From assembly GCA_003254905.1 (NCBI GenBank), contig QANU01075867.1, forward strand, positions 1-64,000: DNA of 64,000 nucleotides. The letters run 5' to 3'. Of this stretch, positions 10,710 to 24,425 are shown piece after piece (position 1 is the stretch's first letter; every line of letters starts with the position of its first letter). Below the pieces are notes generated by a model. It made no database searches and had not been told where the DNA came from. It saw only the letters and a program-made list of their open reading frames with translations. This DNA is from Nissolia schottii. Its lineage: Eukaryota; Streptophyta; Magnoliopsida; Fabales; Fabaceae. The translations under genes were made by a program, and so were the position numbers.

Positions 10710-12505
10710 AACTCCTGGACCCCGGTATCATTCATTCATCCTTTCTTTTTGAAAAACCTTTTCCATGACACATAATCAAATAACATTCATCATTCCAGTC
10801 CGTTTCATTTACAGTTCATATCATTAAACATAAAGCTTTATCTCATAACCTTTAACATACTTTAGAAAGCATTTGAACATAAATCCTTAAATCATAACAT
10901 TTAACATACTTAGTAAAATCAGTAGATCCATAGATAATTGCAAGCAGTATAAAAAGTGGAGTTGTTGTTAAAAATGACAAGTTTTCGAAAAGGGGAGGGC
11001 TGTCTTCGTTCAGGCCACTCAGCGCCTAGGGCATACCGCACAGCGCTGAAGACCGCTCAGCGAAGTCCTTGGCCGCTCAACGGGTCCTGACGAATTTCAG
11101 CCCCTAATTCTTGCAATTTTCCATGTTCTACAAGGTTTCTAACCCTCAAGCCTCAAAGCATTTTTTCCAGCATTCCTTACTTATTTCTAACAACCATAAC
11201 AACCATAAACATACATCAAATTTTCTAAAATCATTTCCATAACAAATCAAACCACAAATTCATGCTTTCCTAACCTATGTTCATGTAACACTTAGCATCT
11301 CTAGCACATAGCCACATATTCACACAATTTCCATCATCATCATCAAAGAACATAAACCTAGCAAGAACCTAATCTATCCTAGCATACATATCACAAGCAT
11401 GGCATCAAACATCTTAAGCCACATGGACAGTGGTTATGTCAGATTTACCCATCGTTACTGCGGTGCCGACAGTTCCGGCTTGCTCCTAGCTCCTCTTGGC
11501 CAAAATTGCTGCAGCTTTCCCTAGGTTCTTGAAGGGTTTTTCGTGGCTAAGGGTTAGGGGATTCGTGGAGGAAATGAACCGGGTTTAAGGCAGGCGGTGT
11601 CTGGGTCTCCGGTTTGTCAGAACAGCAGTCGATCGGGCAAACGGACAGAGTTCTGGCAAGGTTTCCAATTTTTCATCTCATTTTCGGTTTGGGGAGGGGG
11701 TATTTATAGCCCAAGGGCTGAATGCCCATTTTACCATTTTACCCTTGGTAAAAATTACCAAAATGCCCTTTTTATTTACTTTTCTAATTATTTAATTGAT
11801 TTGGATAATTCCAAGGTCAAATCAAGTCACATCAAGGCATTTTTAATTACTTTTCTTGAAAATATCTGCCTCCCCACGTGCTAAATCAGATTGGGTCCCA
11901 CCTCGGTCCCGTTTCGCTCATTTTTTATCGTTCACAGTCCCGGTACGTCGCGCATGGTCGTCCGAAAAATATTCTGCTTATACCGTCGCGATCCTCTAAT
12001 TTCCCTCTTCCTAAGAATATTATTATTAGAAGGTGTTTGTGAATTTTTCTCCGGAGGAGTATTTTTCACAGATACCTTTAATACATCGTTAAGCTCCCGC
12101 GCCTGCGGACAGCCGTTCCGCTTGCAGTTTTGCTATCTCCCAAACTTCCCAATAAGGTCGTGGGGCTAATCTAAGGTATTTGCGACTTTCTCCTGGTACT
12201 TGTTGGATTCCCAGAGACTTGAGACTCTCTGCTCAGTTCTACTGGCTAGACGGGGCTAAACGGGGCTAAACGGGACTGTTCTAGTGTCTACGGAATCGTC
12301 CGAAACTGACCCGATTTCCGTTTTTCTGACACTTTAAGTTTTTCATCCACCTCTAGGGGTCGAGAGGAATCATTTGAATGTCAGCAGAATTTGGAAATAC
12401 CAAACAGAATAATTTCTACTGACCTTAACATATTAACTCCTACAAAAGGGCTCTAGGAACACTTATTTGCGAAAATTTTCACTAAGGAAAAAGTGGGATG
12501 TTACA
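10707..12505 (-). mobile_element. 3' LTR of the TK element, truncated
   Basis: Matches 15979-17781 with scattered substitutions and small indels. On the minus strand it starts TGTAACATCCCACTTTTTCC (12505 downward) and has a TATAAATA box at 11708-11701. The leader carries CGCTCAGCG-type motifs at 11025-11085. It breaks off at GTGAACTCC where it meets the AT LTR. The open frames starting near 11597 and 11891 are chance frames repeated in both LTRs. Confidence 0.8.
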
Positions 12506-12520
12506 TTCCACCCCCCTTAG
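12506..12520 (-). other. Polypurine tract of the TK element
   Basis: The minus strand reads CTAAGGGGGGTGGAA immediately before the 3' LTR TGTAACATCCC. The preceding AGGACGAAATTTTT is the context usual at the end of Tekay/Del-type elements. It fixes the element on the minus strand. Confidence 0.8.
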
Positions 12521-15002
12521 AAAAATTTCGTCCTTGAAAGTTCCAGATGCTTGTCATGACCCTATTGTCTCTTCCACTTAGGGGTGGATGGTTGCGTGCT
12601 CGGTAATCAAGTTGCATCCGGGCCTCCTGATCATGAGGGTATAATTCCTCCTTACCCTTGAATTCACTCTTTGGACTTCCTTCTTCTCATCCCTTCCATC
12701 CCGGTCTTACGGTGGTTCCTTAGTTTGCGAGTTGGGTTACCTAACATTGGTTTTCCTTGGGTAAATGTCTCATTGTCTGGGTTTACCAAGCCTTTCGTCC
12801 TACCCAAGATGTCTCCAAACATTTCTTATTCTGTCTTGGTAGGGTTACGTGGGTCGCTTTTCTCCTATGGTGGGGTATCGGTCATTATCCTTTAGCGTGA
12901 CTTTGTCCAGACTTGCACTGGGTCTTTTCGTCTCACGTCTACTCCAGGTTATTATGGAAATTAAAGTTGGAAGGATTGTCCTCTGTTTTCTCTGGTATGA
13001 CTAACTTTTACTTTATGTTAGTTACCAAAATTGTCCCGTTCACTCGAACCCCCGGTCTCCTTTAACCGCTGTCGTCTCCCACGACACTCCAATATCGATT
13101 TGGCCTCTTCGATATCTACAGTACACTTAAGCCCTCAGAGACTCTTTTCATATGAGCCTTAGTATACCCATCTGACTTATCCAAAGTTTGGTAATTTATA
13201 CTTTACCCAGCTTTCCGTTTTCTCCACTAGTTGTTCTAACACCTTTTGCTATTGCTCCTGGCTCCATGATTCAGGTGTATCCCTTCCAATACAATTCTAT
13301 GATTCGTTCTTTGGGTAGAGTAGGTTCCAGGTTTGTATTTGGTCTTTAATTGTGGCGGAGATTACATTCGAAGGGATTACTCTCTTTTTAAACCTTGGGA
13401 TAGTCTCTGCGCCAGCCACCTTCTGTTTCTTTTAGTTTCCCATAACAATCCCTTGCAAAACTTCTGTAATTCCAACTTAAGTCTTTACAGGTGCTCCCTC
13501 TTGTGTATAAAATTTATCACATACACCTAACTCCTTAAACTTCGTAAGGTGGACTCCACCAGCTCGGTTCCCTTGTATTAACGCCCATGTTTTAGCTCCT
13601 TGGGGGTCTTATGTTTTCCCCCAATACGTGTTAAGGTCATGGCTATTCAGTGGAACTTTCGGTCGATTCGAGCGTGTACTCACTTACAGGGACCTACTCG
13701 TATTCCCTTATACTCCTGTTACATCTTTGATCCTCCAAGATATGATCTTCTAGAATTTTCATACACACTCATTTCCTTAACACCTTCGTTGTACTTCATA
13801 TACTACTTGTCCATCTGTTTCGTATCCCCTGACTGTAAGCCTGTCCAATAACATGGTGATGGACAAAAAGGTGAACCACCTTCCTTAATCCCTTGGTGGT
13901 TGTCATAGTCAACTCTTAGTTCCCTTCTTTTGCGTGCTAGGTTCCTCTAAGCACGAGGTTCGTTTAAATACCCCTTCACTGTGGAGGTAGCGTTGCTTTT
14001 ACTCGGGGAGAACTACTACCCCGCTCTTCTTTCCTTCGTGTTTTACCTTTTGCCCAAGTCCCACCGACTTCCTCATTACTTATATTTTCCCTCATTCTTC
14101 TAGCTTCCACTTCCTTTTTATTTTCTTTTTAATTACTCACCTATACACCAACCTCAGTGGCCCAGCCCTCCCTTAGTTTCCAAAAGCGGTGGTTTCACTT
14201 CCTCTAATTCTTCCTCCAACTTCCAAGGGTAGGCAGGAGATCTTGAGCATGGTAGGATAACTTGTAAACTTCTCCTGACGAACCCAATTGGGCTTGTCCA
14301 CCTACTACGACTGCATGACTCCCATAACACGCAGTAAGACAGAGGGAAGGTTTTGTCTCTAAGTGTCTTTCTTTTCTCTCTTTCCACGAGTAGAACGTTT
14401 GATCTTGACCTGGGGATCCTTCCCCGAAATTCATAGAGGTAGAAGGAACGAATTCAAGGAGGCAGAGAAATTCGGGGTCCTTCCCAAAGAATTCTTATGG
14501 GGTGGAAACGCATGTCGTAGAGAGGGAATATTAATCAAGGAGGAACAAGAATGGCCCTTGATTAAGAATTTCATTTTCTTTCCATCACTGAGATTTAAAT
14601 TGTAGAGAGGCACTTAGCAGAATGCTAAATTCCTCGGGAATAATGGATTACAGAGTTCACTCTGCACTAGCTATTAAGCCCTGAATACACTTAACAAGAC
14701 ACAGAGTTAGCTAGGCTCCATGTTTCTGCCAACTGCAACAGTCGAATGAAAGCAAAGTGATAGAGTGAATTATGCCACACTACTTCTTGCCTTGAAAGAC
14801 AAGACTTAGTGCATGGCGATCTTATTCTGAATATGCACAAGGAACAATGACAAATCAGTGTTCTGGTACCTGCGAACCCTGATTTGTACACTTGGGCCTT
14901 ATACATAAAGGTGTATACTATACTCATACACCGGAGAATTAACAAAGGAAGATGCTCGGAAGCATAGATAAGCTCAATCCTCAGGCTCCAAAGGACTATA
15001 CT
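12521..15002 (-). mobile_element. Non-coding internal region of the TK element
   Basis: About 2.5 kb with no frame resembling gag, protease, RT, RNase H, integrase or chromodomain on either strand. Several 60-90 codon frames exist (for example near 13333-13851 and 14154-14613) but none shows family motifs. The minus strand near 12530 keeps pol-end-like sequence. It may be decayed pol or unrelated filler. Confidence 0.55.
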
Positions 15003-15014
15003 GCTCTGATACCA
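15003..15014 (-). other. Primer binding site, initiator tRNA-Met type
   Basis: The minus strand reads TGGTATCAGAGC two bases after the 5' LTR end GTGTTACA. This is the standard initiator-Met complement of many plant LTR retrotransposons, including chromoviruses. Confidence 0.85.
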
Positions 15015-15016
15015 AA

Positions 15017-17781
15017 TGTAACACCCTAGCTAACTATTTACGCGTACGTCGTAAACAATGCTCACTAGGTTGTTATCTGCTTTGGTGGGGATTACTTAGT
15101 CCCATGTATTCTTTTAGAAATATTGCTACCCAAAATATGGACCAATTTTAAACTTTCTTTATACGTCACATAGAGTAAATTAGGAGCCTTGTTGCGTTTA
15201 GAGCATGCATTTTGAGCGGAAACATGGCATGTGTAACGATAAATAAAGATATCATTAGTACCCGCCAAGATAACAAACAATGGTCCTTCATACATTCATC
15301 AGCAATATATAAATAGTATTATAAGGATCAAGTACAATTATCACATAGAAGTACAAATACACATATATCATCTACTAGCTAATCGTCTGATCTTCAGCTG
15401 TCCTCCCTTGGGAGGGTTCTATCTCCTATAGCTCTTCTCCTCGTCCCTCGTGTTGCCTGCCTGCTCGGACGTCTTCTCTATCCTCATCGTGCTCACCTGG
15501 AACCATAAAGGAGTGGGGGATGAGAACACTGGGTTCTCAGTGGGTTACCTTTGGTCTCGCTACTTGTATTACACTCAATTATGATTCCGCTGCTCAGGGG
15601 GTCTCTAAGTGTCACAGTTATCTGTCACCCTACTGATTTTAAGATCCATACTAGGCCTGAGCAGCTTTATCTAATTCACTAGGTGACCGGGGAACCTATT
15701 CTTCATTACTAAGTCATCTGTTCTCTATCTTACTTCCTAAGTACACATAATCACATATTTCACATAGTCACATATCACATAATAAGCTTCAGTGCGCGTC
15801 CACTTATAACCGTGCCCATTTTAATTATAAGCTTCTTCGCACCTCCACTTATGTACAGTTATATCACTTAGAGCACATACTTCAAGCTCAACCCNNNNNN
15901 NNNNNNNNNNNNNNNNNNNNNNNNNNNNNNNNNNNNNTTTCCTTTCCTTTCTTTTCCTTTTGTTCTTCCGAGCCAGGCGTGAACTCCTAGACCCCGGTCT
16001 CATTCATTCATCCTTTCTTTTTGAAAAACCTTTTCCATGACACATAATCACATAACATTCATCATTCCAGTCCGTTTCATTTACAGTTCATATGCATTAA
16101 ACATAAAGCTTTATCTCATAACCTTTAACATACTTTAGAAAGCATTTGAACATAAATCCTTAAATCATAACATTTAACATACTTAGTAAAATCAGTAGAT
16201 CCATAGATAATTGCAAGCAGTATAAAAAGTGGAGTTGTTGTTAAAAATGACAAGTTTTCGAAAAGGGGAGGGCTGTCTTCGTTCAGGCCGCTCAGTGCCT
16301 AGGGCATACCGCTCAGTGCTTAAGACCGCTCAGCGAGGTCCCTGGCCGCTCAGCGGGTCCTGACGAATTTCAGCCCCTAATTCTTGCAATTTTCCATGTT
16401 CTACAAGGTTTCTAACCCTCAAGCCTCAAAGCATTTTTTCCAGCATTCCTTACTTATTTCTAACAACCATAAACATACATCAAATTTTCTAAAATCATTT
16501 CCATAACAAATCAAACCACAAATTCATGCTTTCCTAACCTATGTTCAAGTAACACTTAGCATCTCTAGCACGTAGCCACATATTCACACAATTTCCATCA
16601 TCATCATCAAAGAACATAAACCTAGCAAGAACCTAATCTATCCTAGCATACATATCACAAGCATGGCATCAAACATCTTAAGCCACATGGACAGTGGTTA
16701 TGTCAGATTTACCCACCGTTACCGCGGTGCCGACAGTTCCGGCTTGCTCCTAGCTTGCTTGGCTGCCCCCTAGCTCCTCTTGGCCGAAATTGCTGCAGCT
16801 TTCCCTAGGTTCTTGAAGGGTTTTTCGTGGCTAAGGGTTAGGGGATTTGTGGAGGAAATGAACCGGGTTTAAGGCAGGCGGTGTCTGGGTCTCCGGTTTG
16901 TCAGAACAGCAGTCGATCGGGCAAACGGACAGAGTTCTGGCAAGGTTTCCAATTTTTTTCATCTCATTTTCGGTTTGGGGAGGGGGTATTTATAGCCCAA
17001 GGGCTGAATGCCCATTTTACCATTTTACCCTTGGTAAAAATTACCAAAATGCCCTTTTTATTTACTTTTTTAATTATTTAATTGATTTGGATAATTCCAA
17101 GCTCAAATCAAGTCGCATCAAGGCATTTTTAATTACTTTTCTTGAAAATATCTGCCTCCCCACGTGCTAAATCAGATTGGGTCCCACCTCGGTCCCGTTT
17201 CACTCGTTTTTGATCGTTCGCAGTCCCGGTGCGTTGCGCACGGTCGTCCGAAAAATATTCTGCTTATACCGTCGCGATCCTTTAATTTCCCTCTTCCTAT
17301 GAATATTATTATTAGAAGGTGTTTGTGAATTTTTCTCTGGAGGAGTATTTTTCACAGATACCTTTAATACATCGTTAAGCTCCCGCGCCTGCGGACACCC
17401 GTTCCGCTTGCAGTTTCGCTATCTCTCAAACTTCCCAATAAGGTCGTGGGGCTAATCTAAGGTATTTGCGACTTTCTCCCGGTACAAGTTGGATTCCCAG
17501 AGACTTGAGACTCTCTGCTCAGTTCTAGTGGCTAGACGGGGCTAAACGGGACTGTTCTAGTGTTTACGGAATCGTCCGAAACTGACCCGATTTCCGTTTT
17601 TCCGACACTTTAAGTTTTTCATCCACCTCTAGGGGTCGAGAGGAATCATTTGAGTGTCAGCAGAATTTGGAAATACCAAACAGAATAATTTCTACTGACC
17701 TCAACATATTAACTCCTACAAAAGGGCTCTAGGAACACTTATTTGGGAAAATTTTCACTAAGGAAAAAGTGGGATATTACA
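15017..17781 (-). mobile_element. 5' LTR of the TK element
   Basis: On the plus strand from TGTAACACCCTAGC to GGGATATTACA. Contains a minus-strand TATAAATA (16994-16987), CGCTCAGCG-type motifs at 16289-16350, an acidic mini-frame near 15500-15420 (GEHDEDREDVRAG), and a 43-N gap. The gap makes its true length uncertain; as given it is 2765 bp. The right flank is GGAGATGT inside another LTR. Confidence 0.8.
15895..15937. other. Sequence gap, 43 N
   Basis: Undetermined bases inside the 5' LTR of the TK element. The flanks do not let its true length be judged, and a frame spanning it on the minus strand is meaningless. Confidence 1.
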
Positions 17782-20160
17782 GGAGATGTCCGTCACCGTG
17801 GTGAAGTCGCGTGGTGCGAACCGGCGTAATAGCAAGGGAAGTACCCTCTTTCTGGCGGTGGTACGTCGTCCTCGCCCTCAGACAGGTGGTGTGGCCAGCT
17901 CCGGATACGTACCTGGCTCTGGCCTCGGTGGCGGAGGAGCGCCTACTCCGTCGACATGGATCGGGTCGTGGCTACTGCTACCTGGACGCTCATCAATCCA
18001 GATAGGGCACATGGGTGAGGATCCGGGCCCTCAAAGTCTACGTCTAGACTGCTCCGGCGTCTCTCCTGGCATGTTCACTGTGGTGAAAGTACTGGTCTCC
18101 AGCAACGTATAGGTGCGGTAGGTGCGTTGCCATGAGCGTGTGAACAACCATACGTCCTTAGGAGGCGGCGATGACATGGCTGTGAACTGGAGTCATACAC
18201 GAGTGGGGATAAGAACGACTTCGTTCTTAGTGGAAACTCTACGGGGTCTCTATAGTTCAATTACTCGGGCAGATTCCAGGCCACTCAGGAAATACCTCTA
18301 AGTGTCATGCATACTAAATTCCTACTGTTTATTATCTTTGGCCTATGTCCTGAGCAGCTTTATCTAAGATTACTAGGTGATTGGATTACTACTCTTGTTA
18401 TTACTTGGCTTCGTGCTCATTAACTGTACGTTGCTATTGATGACATATGAAACACCCTAGCTAACTGTTTACCCGTACGCAGTAAACAATGCTCACTAGG
18501 TTGTTTTCTACCTGGTCGGAATACCTTAGTCCATTGTTATCTTTTGAAAATAGTTGCTTAAGAAAATAGGGACCAATTTTAAACTTTTCATTTACATTGA
18601 ATAATATGAAAATAGAGCCATGCGTTGGAAGGAACAAATATAACAAAGCGTATACCAGTATAGTAACAACACATCTAATATACATCAAGGTGGTCCATCA
18701 TAACAGTCACATAGTTATATCTACAATACATAGGATACAAGTAACATGTACATAAACTAAAATATCATAACATCGATCTAAAATACATAACATCAAGATA
18801 CAAGGGCTACTGGAATGCTACTCAGTATGCCCTTGGCAAAATCTGAACATCTATCTATCTCTGGGCTCATATCCTGTCATAGCCGCTCATGGCTCAGCCG
18901 GCGGCTCATCTGCGTCCTCAAAGTAAGAATCATCTTTGGTACCTGAAGTCATAAAGCAGTGGGAATGAGAACAGTAGGTTCTCAGTGGAAATAACTTTAG
19001 TTCCTGAGTCTCGTCTCATATTAGGTCGGACTTCAGGCCGCTCAGAGATTTCTAAGTGAACATACATACTAAACATCCTACTAATTATTATCTGGCCTAA
19101 GTTCTGAACGGCTTTATCTACCTTACTATGTGATAGGGGAACTACTCTTGCTTACTACGTTCTCGTGCTTGTTTCTCGTGCTTGTTAACATTACGTTGAC
19201 ATACATATCCGTCTTGAGCGTTCTCTTGACGGTAAGGACATAACAGCAGAATCATACATTACAGACATTTAGACATAGAGTAAACATGCTTGATAATCAT
19301 GCCTAACAGAATGAACATATGCATAACAGAATGAACGTGCATAACAGAATAAACCTGCTTTTGGAGTATATGTTATTCCCACCATAGCATTGCCCTCTTT
19401 TGACAATACTATGACGGAATAACCTCGCACCTCCAGGTGGTCCTCTGTTGACCCCTGCGGTGGGCTTCCACCTGCTGTGTGCCCCCTCGGGACCCCTCGG
19501 CAGTGGGCGGATATTGTACCCTCACCTTAGCTTGCCCGTTTTCGACAATGCAAAGGCGTGGTGACCGCACACCTCCAGGTATGCCATATCGACACCACCT
19601 GTGGCGGGCTTCCACATTCAGGATGCTTTTTTGACCTCCTGAAGTGGGATCATGGTTTGGCTCTCGTGATCACGGCCTTTTCAGCATTTGGCATTTAGCC
19701 TTTTCAGCATTGGGCATTTGGCCCCTTTTCAGCATTGGGCATTCGGCCCTTTTCAGTATTTTCAGCATTTCTGACTTTTCTGTACCTGCAGCATGTTATA
19801 TCTTGTTTCCTATGGTTCATTTCAGAATCTTTACTTATCTCAGAGTTATTTCTAATCCTTTAACTTGGTTTAGCATGAATGCATGAAATGCTACGCATTA
19901 TATCACAGACTACATGGAATTCATAAATTCAGTACATATTCTTCTCATATTCACATACGGCAGGTACTTCATACATTTCAATTATCAATCATAGATATGA
20001 CATTAAGTAGCTGATTATGTGCCTCAAGAGGGGTTCCATAAAACATCCTGGTCTCAGGCCACTCAGTGGAAACTATTGTCCGCTCAGCGGTTTGAGCTCT
20101 AGCGCTCAGCTTTGAAAACATTTTCGCTCAGCGTTAGGAGTCTTATCGCTCAGCGGTAAG

Positions 20161-23100
20161 TGTAACAACTCGACTTTTTCCCTTCAGTTAAAATGCTGTC
20201 GAGGAAAGAATTAAAAATATAATAATAAGGAAAAGGTGAGATAAAAATGAAATAAAATGCAACTATTAATTTTATCTCTGTAATATTAGTTAAAATAATC
20301 CTTTGACGATCTCGTGACGTCCGGTGACGTTTGGATCGAAATTAGGATTTTATTATAATTTCCTCACGACTCACGGGAGTCTGTAAAATATATTAATATG
20401 GAATTAAATGTAAGAATATGTCAACTAAGATTTAAATATTAACAAGGATAATTAATAGGTTACAACTGTGTGTCCGAAATATTTTTAGGACGTCCGGACA
20501 TAAATAATTAATGAATGAATATGACCTAAAATACACTAAGGGTAAAATGGGAAAAATAATTATGACCAAGGGCCACTAAGACCACGGCCAGCCCTAGCCC
20601 CCCCAAAACCGAAACACACATACACATATTCGCCAAAGTTCTTTCATTTTTCTCCTAAGGTTCCAAGACCTCAAAGCTTCAAATCCACCAAGATTCAATC
20701 ATCATCCTTTGTTTTCCTCATCATCAACCACTCTCCAAGCCATCAAGAAGGCAAGCTAACATCAAGACTAAGAGTTCTCTTCAAGTGGAATCCAAGAAAC
20801 CAAGTTCCATAACCCTAATCTCCATAACCTAGGTTTTTGTTCTTTCTTGGAAAGAAAAGTTCAAGCAAGCCATCAAGCTTCAAGTTCATCTTTCTCATCA
20901 TCATAATTCATTCTTAAGTCCATAAGGAAGGCAAATCAAGAGTAGTTGGTGAGTTTCATCCCTTGGTGAAGAACCAAGCTTCCATTACCTATGTTGCCCT
21001 AATTATGTTAAGAATTTCATTTTAGGTCAAGGAGGCTTCAAACAAGCAAGCAAGGCTTGATTTCCTCTTCCTTCTAGCATCAACAAGTTCTTGAGGAAGT
21101 GGTTAACTCTAGTTCCTCACCTCTTTGATGGTGAATGATGTTTATGTGATTGTATGTATGTATGTGAATTTTGTGATATTATGAACATAAATGTTAGAAA
21201 GGATGTTAGGACTTAGGAAGACAATTCTGAAGGGTCTTGTGACCTAGATTAGATACGATTATTGTGCTTGAATTATGTGTGAAACTCATGTAGGGTTCCA
21301 TGGAAGCTAAGGAAAGAAAATGGAAGAGATGAGCAATTCGATTTTCAGCTCTCGCACAGGGGCCGCTGACAGGAGGCTCAGGCGCCGCTGAGCGGGCTGA
21401 AGCCCACGTGGAAAGGTAAAAAGATATTTTTAATGTAAGGCGGTGGAGAAAATTCGAGAAAATTTTAGCCGCTAAGCGATGAGGTCAGTACCGCTGAGCG
21501 ATACAACCTCTATCGCTGAGCGCAGAGGCTCAAACCACTGAGCGAACATCAATTTTCGCTGAGCGGCTTGAGACAAGAGAAAGCTTATGGCACCCTTTTG
21601 AGGCTCATAGACTAGTATTTGATGCTGTATCTGTGATTGATAGCTGAATTGTATGAATGTACTTGCTGTATGTGAAAGAAATGTATTGAACATGCATATG
21701 CTATATAATCCGTGATGATATTGGTAGCTTCCATGCATTCATGATACACCTAGTTAAAGACATGCTAATTAACTCTGAGATAAGTAAAGATGCTGAAAGG
21801 AACCATAGGGAACCAGTATGCCATGCTGCAGGTACCAATGCTGCTAAAAAAGGGCCAATGCCCAATGCTGCTGAAAAGGGCCAATGCCCAATGCTGCTGA
21901 AACAGGGCAAATGCCCAATGCTGAGATTGGCTATATGCCACATGCTGAACAGGCCGTGATCATGTGAGCCACTATGATCCCACTTCAGGAGGTCGAGGCA
22001 TCCTGAATGTGGAAGCCCGCCACAGGTGGTGTCGATATGGCATACCTGGAGGTGTGCGGTTACCACGCCTATGCATTGTCGAAAGGGGGNACTAGGTGGA
22101 CGGTTATCTCTATTGATGATCGGAGATGGAACATTAGTTATCCGCGGTGGTTCACAACCACTCAGGTTATAGCACTTCCTGGCCGACATCAATCAGAGGA
22201 CAGAAGCAGGTTGTAGATGTTTGGCCGCATCTACATGAGTGGAAAAGACTCAGCGCGGCCCTGGTCCATTAGTGAGCTGGGAGCCGACGCAGCCTTGGTC
22301 CATTAGTTAGCCGAGAGCATGGAAAGCAGGATGCGCCCCGGTCCATTAGTTAGCCGGTACGCATGAGAGAGTCTCAATGTTAGCATGCATAAAGTATGAA
22401 ATGAATGAATATGAAATGGCATGATGAATGAGTATGTAATGTATAAGTATATGATAAAGTATATGAGCATGTGTATGAAGTAAATACCGTCAACAGAACG
22501 CTCGAGACGGTTATGTATATACGCGAGAAAAGTTAACAAGCACAAAAACCTAGATAAGCAAGACTAGTTCCCCAGTCACCTAGTAAAGTAGATAAAGCCG
22601 TTCAGGACCTTAGGCCAGATAATAATCAGGAGGATGTTAGTATGCATGTTCACTTAGAAACACCTGAGCGGCCGGTTGATAAGTGAGTTAAAAGATCCCC
22701 CGACGCCAAGGGTAACCCACTGAGGATGAATGTTCTCACCCCCACTCACTTATGCTTCCAGGGGCAGACATGAGCTATGAGAAGCACCAAGAGGATCAGA
22801 AAAGAACAGAGGACAAGCTACCGATGACGGACGGACAGATCTTCAAGATTATGAAGACATGTTGGGCAAGCTATGCACTAGTTGAACCTTTATGATGTAT
22901 ATGGATGATTATAACATGTATATTTACTTTATTATAATATTATATGATTGGTTGTACTTATCTGTGAAGGACCAGGTACTTGCTTATGTAGATATTTATG
23001 CTACGAATGACTATTTGTTGTAAGCCCCAAGCTCTATTGTTTGTCTTATATACTTTGATTCACACATGGCTCATATTTCGTAATTACGCACTCAGTAGCA

Positions 23101-23242
23101 AAGTTTTAAATTGGTCCATATTTTCCTTAACCTAGTATTTTCAAAAAAATAATTAGGGACTATGAGTATTCCCACCAAGTGAATAACAACCTAGTGAGCA
23201 TTGCGTACTACTCAAGGGTATGCAGTTAGCTAGGGTGTTGCA
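20161..23242 (+). mobile_element. TK solo LTR, plus strand, innermost layer of the nest
   Basis: Starts TGTAACAACTCGACTTTTTC and ends GTTAGCTAGGGTGTTGCA, about 3.08 kb, opposite in orientation to the LTR it splits. It contains a CGCTSAGCG array at 21360-21575 and splice-like sites like other members. Its flanks GTAAG and CTCAG are not an exact duplication, so either the target repeat has mutated or the ends were altered. A single N at 22090 joins sequence not typical of other family members. Confidence 0.8.
22090..22090. other. Single-N join
   Basis: One N sits where the LTR consensus would continue into CAAGCTTAGGTGGG. The sequence after it (22091-22330) contains GGTCCATTAGTTAGCCG repeated imperfectly three times and is not seen in the other TK LTRs here. 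It may be a collapsed or mis-joined contig edge. Confidence 0.6.
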
Positions 23243-24394
23243 CTCAGTGCTCTGGAGTTCACGTGCATTCCGCTCAGTGGCGCCAGAGGATCGCTCTGCG
23301 GCCACTGGGCGAAACTGAAAACCAAATGCACCATTTCTTCCATTTTTTCCTCCTTGCTTCCATGGAACCCTACTTGAGTTTTACACATATTTCACACATA
23401 ATAACCCTATCTAGTCCAGGTCACAAGACCCTTCAGAATCATCTTCCTAAGCCCTAGCATCATTTCTAGCATATATGTTCATATCATCAAAGAATCATCA
23501 AACATGCACATAATCACATAAACATCATTCACCATCAAAGAGGTGAGGGACTAGAGTTACCCAATTCCTAAAGAGCTTGTTGATGATGGCAAAAGGATGA
23601 ACTTGAAGCTTTACTTGCTTGCTTGAGTTCTTTTGCCAAGAAAGGATGAAAACTTAGGTTATGGAGATTTAGGGTTATGGGACTTGATGTTCTTGCTTCT
23701 AATTGAAGAGAAACTCCTAGCCTTGATACTAGCTTGTCTTCTTGATGAGTTTAAGAGTGGATTATGATGAGGAAAGGCAAAGGATGATGGTTGAACTTTG
23801 GTGGAGCTTTGGAACTTTGCTTATGGCATAGAAGATGATAAGTTGAGTTTTGAGTGTGTTTTGTGTGTGCGTGGCTTCGGGTGGTGAGGGCTGGCCGTGT
23901 GTGTTTTGTGGCCCTTGGCCATCTATGTTTCATTTTATTTTCTCTGTCTGTTTTTGGTCGTGTTTGCTCATTAACTATTTATGTACGGAAGTCCTAAAAA
24001 TATTTCGGACATACCGTTCTGACCTATGAATTTTTCTTGTTAATATTTAATTCTTTATTGAGATATTCTTGAATTTATTTTCATATTAATATATTTTACA
24101 GACTCCTGTGAGTCATGAGTAAATTCTAAGAATAACCTAATACTGACCCGAACGTCCCCGGACACCACGAGATCGCAGAATTATTATTTTTAACTAATAT
24201 TACAGGAATTAATATTTGAATTTTATGTCATTTTTATCTCATCGTTTCCTTATTAATATATTCGTCATTATTTATTATGTGACATTTTAATGAAGGGAAA
24301 AAGTCGGGTTGTTACAACATACTATTCGTCTTGGGTCGTTCCCTTGACGATACATAATGCATGAACGAATGTATACACAATGCATAGACAGATA

Positions 24395-24425
<31 letters not shown>

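Larger units (their letters stand above)
10707..17781 (-). mobile_element. Non-autonomous TK (Tekay-like) LTR retrotransposon, LARD-like
   Basis: Two related LTRs (10707-12505 and 15017-17781) flank a 2.5-kb internal region with a primer binding site (15003-15014) and a polypurine tract (12506-12520), both in minus orientation. The LTRs agree closely by eye where both are present, which suggests a fairly young insertion. The internal region lacks recognisable gag, protease, RT or integrase, so the element must have depended on helper proteins. Large LTRs with a non-coding core fit the LARD concept. The 3' LTR lacks its 3' third, so no target-site duplication can be read. Confidence 0.78.
18448..24316 (-). 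mobile_element. TK solo LTR interrupted by a second LTR, TSD ACATA
   Basis: Runs from TGAAACACCCTAGC (18448) to GGGTTGTTACA (24316) and is flanked by ACATA (18443-18447 and 24317-24321). Removing the nested LTR at 20161-23242 leaves 2787 bp, normal for the family. CGCTSAGCG motifs lie on both sides of the interruption (20060-20160, 23245-23310). On the minus strand near 18945-18890 it has the conserved acidic mini-frame ending SYFEDADEPPAEP. Confidence 0.88.
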
